Part shown: positions 59,401 through 64,000 of the stretch, one piece after another
How positions within the stretch are numbered: position 1 is the first letter of the stretch
Layout: the number at the start of each line of letters is the position of its first letter
Assembly: GCA_947561395.2 (NCBI GenBank)
Contig: OX387184.1
Location: 12,938,205 to 13,002,204 of the forward strand
Length of the DNA stretch: 64,000 nucleotides
Source of the DNA: Buxus sempervirens
Lineage: Eukaryota > Streptophyta > Magnoliopsida > Buxales > Buxaceae
Reading direction: 5' to 3'
Made by a program: the position numbers and the translations under genes
The notes under the pieces: model-generated
What the model saw: only the letters and a program-made list of their open reading frames with translations
The model's database searches: none
What the model was told of the DNA's origin: nothing

Positions 59401-60328
59401 AATGAGAATCTGCATTATTCATTCTTCGAAGACAAACTTTGGCCATATGCCTCAGCTGCTTTCTTCCAGAGAGCTCAGCAGCTTGACCCAACTACAACTA
59501 TGTTTATGAATGAGTTTAATACATTAGAGTATGAGAAAGATTGGAAAGCCACACCATCCCAGTACTTGAAGAAGCTCAAGGATATTAGGTCCTTTCCAGG
59601 CAATGAGGGATTGTTATTGGGAATAGGACTGCAGTCTCATTTCAATAAGCCCAACATCCCTTACATGAGAGCATGTTTGGATACTCTCGGTGCCACACAA
59701 CTGCCTATATGGCTCACAGAATTGGACGTTGAGAAAGACCCAAATCAGGTAATTTGATTTGAATTTGAAGAAGTATAGGGTAGAGGAGTTCAATCCACCA
59801 TTTGATGTTTTATATTAAGGAGGCCTCATAGACCAGCGTCAGCATCATCAGATGAGCCTAACCATCTGAACCATTCTGTACTTTTGCACTGTCACGGTTA
59901 CTGTCAATTTCATCTTTTTTTTCCCCCATATTACTAATACTACTTCAGGATATTGAATTGATCAGTTTTCTGGTTGTCAGGCTGAGTACCTGGAAGAGAT
60001 AATGAGAGAGGGGTTTTCGCATCCCTCCGTTCAAGGTGTTGTTCTGTGGACAGGATTGCCGCAAACCGAATGCAGCAAGATGTGCTTGATTGACAAAAAC
60101 ATCCAGAATTTACCAGCTGGAGATGTTGTGGACAAATTGATTGAAGAGTGGCAGACCAAAAACTTGGAGGGGATGACAGATACCAATGGCATGTATGAAG
60201 CTCAAATTTTTCATGGACAATACTCCATAACACTTACAGCCCCACATGCAAATGGCTCAGTGTTTTTGCAGTTGGAGGTGACAAATGAAACCTCAGAACC
60301 GTTGGATGTGTGGATTCCTATGAAGTAG
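56417..60328 (+). CDS. GH10 endo-1,4-beta-xylanase with CBM22-like domain (7 coding exons)
   Basis: Secreted wall enzyme that cleaves beta-1,4-xylan. Exons 56417-56474, 57303-57349, 58035-58257, 58453-58619, 58788-58886, 58963-59748 and 59981-60328 join in frame to 575 residues. A signal peptide (MKFCIENMICVMLLYLLLAG) is followed by a carbohydrate-binding module of CBM22/CBM4_9 type (residues about 40-165: GIVDNAGFNHGLQGWNVFG...AELWVDNISLQPF). The GH10 barrel follows, with the acid/base Glu in WDVVNEN (about E346) and the nucleophile in WLTELDV (about E451). GNEMKW and GHNIFWD are also as expected. Both catalytic residues are intact. The second intron begins GCAAGA rather than GT. Natural length for plant members. 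Confidence 0.94.
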
Positions 60329-60868
60329 CTAATCACTGTGTGGCTGTTGCATGAGTAGAAGAAGAACAGAGAATGAATAAATGGGTTTCTTTCTTTTGAG
60401 TTTGATCTTGGATTCTCTATGCATTATGAATCAAAACTTAGATTGCGAGTAAATAATTCACCAGCCGTTAAGGTGTTAGATCCATTGTAAAGTTGCTACT
60501 GTAGATAGTTATGGCAGTTAAAACAGTTACTACCATCCAACTTCCCTGTGTATGATCCTACATCTCAAGTATGATTTTAAATAATTAGAATTTTAAAACT
60601 TGCAGTATTAAACTATTTTAACATTCTAAAAATCAATCTCAAAAAAACAATTAAATATAGTATAAAAGTACACAATAGTAAAACAGTGACCATTTCCAGC
60701 CCGGCCTATTTTTTAAAGGGTACGCATTGTCTGGATTTTATAAGCTCGAAGACCGGTCCGAGCCCATCCCAGACAACTGACTTAGCTTCCATAGTTACAC
60801 CGACTAGACCAATCTTGGTAACCCTTTACCCTGCGTATTTTCTGTTCCTCGCGGCAAGTCTATCGAAG
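60329..60868. other. Xylanase 3' UTR and promoter part of the eS6 fragment
   Basis: Likely xylanase 3' UTR to about 60,560 (GAATGAATAAATGG near 60,374). From about 60,690 the GC rises, and the sequence looks like the leader of the eS6 fragment that follows. No separate gene. Confidence 0.45.
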
Positions 60869-61028
60869 ATGAAGGTAGGATTGCAGGATCTTTCAGTTGA
60901 ATCTGAATAGCGGATATGATTCACTTATCGTTGTTTTCTTACTTTCCGGCTTGATATCTGCAGTTTAATATTGCGAATCCGACTACGGGATGCCAGAAAA
61001 AGGTGGAAGTCGATGATGACCAGAAACT
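60869..61028 (+). pseudogene. Ribosomal protein eS6 fragment, first two exons only
   Basis: ATGAAG (60,869-60,874), then a GTAGGA...CTGCAG intron, then 60,964-61,028 reading FNIANPTTGCQKKVEVDDDQKL. Together they spell the highly conserved start of eS6 (MKFNIANPTTGCQKK). A GTGAGT donor follows in the right phase, but the next exon (about 225 more residues expected) is absent. The region after it is AT-rich, then a PEX11 pseudogene begins. Because the intron and leader are kept, this is a truncated DNA copy rather than a retrocopy. It might still be transcribed from its own leader. Confidence 0.85.
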
Positions 61029-61354
61029 GTGAGTCTTATCGATTTGCTTTAATTATTGCTCATATCTTCTAACATTAATGGACGAAGGCTTTTTCTTTTG
61101 CCTCCGTTTTAATTTGTAGTAGTAGTTGTTCCTAATCTCTATCTCTGTGTCTGCTATTATATATAAAGCGAAGCGCCCCTTTGGGAAACGTGCCAAACTA
61201 TAAAGAGCTCCTTCCACATTTACCCTTACAAATCAATTCCACCGTCAAATAATGTACGGATATAAAAGTCAAATATTGCAACCATTCTCTAAAACTAGAA
61301 AACAGTTCTGCAACTGCCCACCCACGTCGTTTGCTCCATCCAATCTCCCTCACG

Positions 61355-61591
61355 ATGAAGACTATGCCGGAGAACACACCACCTTCAGAGAAACCTCCAT
61401 TACGCATTGTCGTTTTCACAAAGGAATCCTACATTTCAACTTTCGCTAATCACACAAAAGACATACATCTACGTCGGCAAAGGATACAAGCCGTCGCCGG
61501 AAATGTTCCTCTGACGTTAGGTGCCAGTCTCTCAAAGCAAAAATATATTGAGAAGAGAGTTTGCGTGCGGGACATAAGTCTCGTGTTTTGA
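61355..61591 (+). other. Unassigned 78-codon frame
   Basis: An ATG-started frame between the eS6 fragment and the PEX11 pseudogene, beginning MKTMPENTPPSEKPPLRIVV. I recognise no family, and the second half looks like random sequence. It may be part of another gene fragment or chance. Listed because both neighbours are gene fragments. Confidence 0.2.
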
Positions 61592-61664
61592 TTTTTTTTT
61601 TCCGACTCGACTTCAACTCTCTTCCTCCTCCTCCTGGGCACGACTTGGACTTCGACAAAGATAG

Positions 61665-62292
61665 CTCCTCAAGATCTCCAGGTATGCTTCCAAGATAATC
61701 CTCGCTTCTTGTGTTCTTCCCGATACCTTAATTCTTACTCGTCGCCTCAAAAGCTTCGAATCGAGCGTTGGCGTTAGCCGAAAGGCTTTTAGGTTAGGTA
61801 AATTCGTTCAGGACTTGAATGCTCTGATGAATTCGAGCTTTGATTCTAAGGAATAAAGAATCCTCTCGCTTCTCGCTTATGGAGGCGAGGGCTTGTATTT
61901 ATTTGTGGAGCAATTCGTTTGGTTAGTGAAGTCGGGTTTGATCGACGCTAAGCACTTGTCGAGGCTTCAAAAAAGTAGCGGGTGGGCAGAGTTTATCGGG
62001 TACTTTGGCAGCATTGCTCTGAAAACGAGAGATTTGAGGAGGTTCTCCGAGGAGAAGGCTTGTTTGAAATCTACTATCGAAATCGCTATGTTGAGGAGAA
62101 ATGGATACAATAAAGAAACAGAGAAGCTGTTGATGAAGAAGCGTTCGATTGTTCAAGATTTTGCAGATGGGTTGATGGCACTGGCAGATATTCGGGATGG
62201 GGAAAGGATTGCTTTCGAATCCACTTCTGATTGCATCTCCTGGTCTGGTTTCAGCACCCATTAGTACTCATAAGAATTGGTGATCTTGTTGA
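61665..62292 (+). pseudogene. PEX11 (peroxisome biogenesis) pseudogene
   Basis: The frame from 61,665 reads [81 protein letters not shown]-like FIGYFGSIALKTRDLRRF and SIVQDFADGLMALADIRDG. This is the plant PEX11 membrane-elongation protein without introns. A TAA at 61,854 interrupts it. One extra base near 62,198-62,205 shifts the end, where the other frame gives LLIASPGL and ISTHKNW before a stop. The N-terminal about 40 residues are not recognisable. Functional PEX11 (about 230-250 residues) drives peroxisome proliferation; this copy cannot encode it. A retrocopy or a truncated duplicate are both possible. Confidence 0.88.
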
Positions 62293-62924
62293 GAGGGTTC
62301 CTGATTCGCATGGGCAGGGAAGATACAATAAGAACCCATTAAGCTCCTGGGGAGGTCGGGCTTTGCTCACTTTTGCTTATTCTGAATGCGAATCACGTGT
62401 TCTCGTTTTTCTTATTCTGAATGCCAGCTACTTTGTTCACTGAACCAATTGTATTTTGAATCATTGATTAACTCAACCATATTAATGCTCATGTCTAGAG
62501 GCTGAGATTTTGTTGGTTGGTTGCTTCCTTGGCATTAACTGTTAAGGCTTTAATCGATCTCCAATGGGTTCTGATCACTGCAAGTGCAACTAGATATTGA
62601 AGTGATAACTACTAAGTTGTCATCTTACAACCATAGATTGCTTAGCTCCCCCAAACTTCCATCTCCAATCCATTGGCTTGTCTGTAACATACCTTTTGCT
62701 TATCAGGTTGGCATGCATGCATCTCATGAATCTATCAGAAGCCAAGTACTCTGATTCCTTGAGAACTAAAGGCAGGTGTGAGAGATTCACATGTTCTATC
62801 TGGGATTCGATCTTTAATGCTTTAATCTCACAGAGATGTGTCATCAAGCCACATTAGTTCCTAGGGGAGGGATTTTTAATTGCATTTGTATAAAAAAAAA
62901 GAATAAAGAATAAAGTTCTAAAAC

Positions 62925-63046
62925 ATTTTCTATGTTACAGCCAAACTCTTGGAAAAAACAAAAAAGGAAAAATTTTTCTTGGAATTTTTTCTTCCAGAAA
63001 ATATTTTCCACCGGAAAATGTTTTCCAGTGAAACAAACAGAGCCTA
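62925..63046. repeat. Solo end of GGCTCCGTTTGTTT-type MITE
   Basis: Sequence ending GAAACAAACAGAGCC, preceded by GGAAAATGTTTTCC-type words, matches the right end of the element at 12,243-13,161. No matching left end is visible, so it is truncated. Confidence 0.45.
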
Positions 63047-63714
63047 AGGTACAAATATCTGGAAAATGGTTTCATAGAAGCTATTTGTTGGTGAAGCCAC
63101 AAATGATATTTCACATAAGCTTATGTATTCATCTTTGTTTCGAGTATTTGCAACATATTGATCGAGAAAGGGGCTTGATATCTCATTTGATATATTTTTT
63201 CAGGTTCCACGGCACCTTTGCAGCATACATTTGAAAATTAGACTATGAATTACACCATGCCCCAAAAAATACATGCAGTAGAAGTTGGGGTTTTCCATTC
63301 CACCAGTAACTTTTAATTCATTATTGCTTACACAATTTATTGTATAATCCAATTTGTTACTTTTTTGTATCATTTGTCTATATATTTTGTTTTTTAGAAG
63401 ATTTAGACTCATATCATATGGTTCCAAATGTAACTCACCCACTTGGAACCCACATCTAAACAATCTAAACAACATATGTGCAGTACTGCACGTGCAGTCC
63501 ATTATACTTTTTATTAGAATTGGTCGTATCTTTATTATGTTCGATTTCTTTAACCAATTACTTTGTTTCGTTAAGTTTGATTTCGATTTGTCTATTTGGA
63601 TTGGTCATGGGAATTTCGAAATGGAAAACATTATGTGTATATCATCTTCTTTTATAATTAGTCGTCTTTTTTTTTTCCTAATTCTTTCGGACTCGCATCC
63701 TCTGCAGCGGAGGC

Positions 63715-63817
63715 TGCATACAGCCTCTCACATGCAAAGGGTGGGTCCCACCATTCATTGGAGGGCCCCACCATTCATTTGGGGGCCCCACAGCCTTCAT
63801 GTGAGAGGCTGTATGCA
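63715..63817. repeat. Perfect 20-bp inverted repeat around a duplicated GTGGG spacer
   Basis: TGCATACAGCCTCTCACATG (63,715-63,734) and its exact inverse (63,798-63,817) enclose 63 bases in which CCCACCATTCATT occurs twice. It is directly followed by the TAGAGCTG end of a hAT-like element. It is probably a small MITE. Confidence 0.7.
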
Positions 63818-64000
63818 TAGAGCTGTAAGTTTGGCCCGGACCGCCCAAAGCCCGCCCAACCCAACCCGAATAACAGCCCGATTTAAGAAATAAGTTTGGG
63901 TTTGGGTTTGGGCTGGGCTCAATCTTGAGCCCGAAGTTGAGTTCGGGCTGGCTCGGATTCACAAGGTACAACCCGAATAACCCGAAATATATATACCACT
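63818..64000. mobile_element. Non-autonomous hAT-like element, copy 2 (cut by window edge)
   Basis: From TAGAGCTGTAAG on, the sequence follows the inverse of 18,400-18,584 closely (CCCGGACCGCCCAAAGCCCG shared), then CCCAACCC-rich sequence. The other end lies outside the window. Confidence 0.65.

Larger units (their letters stand above)
62293..64000. other. Intergenic to window edge
   Basis: It contains an end of the GGCTCCGTTTGTTT MITE family (about 62,925-63,046), a 20-bp perfect inverted repeat (63,715-63,817) and the start of a hAT-like element at 63,818. No gene is seen; open frames here have no family resemblance. Confidence 0.55.

Overview
This window is plant nuclear DNA from a flowering plant. 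The genes have many short exons with GT-AG introns, and they encode plant-specific families: an E-class pentatricopeptide repeat protein, a VQ-motif protein, a subclass II SnRK2 kinase, a WEB coiled-coil protein and a GH10 xylanase. The spacers are AT-rich and full of DNA transposons and MITEs. I cannot name the species. Nothing suggests a bacterial, organellar or viral origin, and there is no CRISPR array or operon.

Layout. 1-7,480 is intergenic, with several foldback MITEs, one retroposed insertion with clear target-site duplications (2,782-3,679) and a very clean 112-bp hairpin (4,104-4,215). 7,556-17,228 (+) is a 12-exon O-fucosyltransferase gene; its ninth intron (5.5 kb) holds LINE remnants and nested MITEs. 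17,229-26,183 is a transposon-rich block. It holds a complete but decayed hAT transposon with TIRs and an 8-bp duplication (18,855-22,188), and a 1.85-kb inverted-repeat element that appears to carry the promoter and start of a UGT86A-type glycosyltransferase gene. 26,184-28,630 (+) is a two-exon PPR gene. 29,450-29,531 is tRNA-Ser(CGA). 30,221-32,338 (-) is a WEB-family coiled-coil gene. 34,639-35,650 is a solo LTR. 37,372-38,292 (+) is an intronless VQ gene resembling HAIKU1. 43,608-45,532 (-) is a four-exon 14-3-3 gene. 49,748-52,338 (+) is a nine-exon SnRK2 kinase. 56,417-60,328 (+) is a seven-exon GH10 xylanase gene with a non-coding 5' exon. 60,869-61,028 is the first two exons of a ribosomal protein eS6 gene and nothing more, and 61,665-62,292 is a PEX11 pseudogene.

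The genes form no common pathway. SnRK2 kinases and 14-3-3 proteins both act in abscisic acid and stress signalling, but this pair is separated by 4.2 kb of repeats, so their adjacency is weak evidence of anything. The main points of interest are two GC-AG introns in otherwise ordinary genes, a MIR-like hairpin, gene-fragment capture, and a dense set of non-autonomous hAT-type elements. Several of these share TAGGGGTG-like ends with the one transposase-bearing hAT copy. I did not find a convincing undescribed system; the candidates are ranked in the findings.
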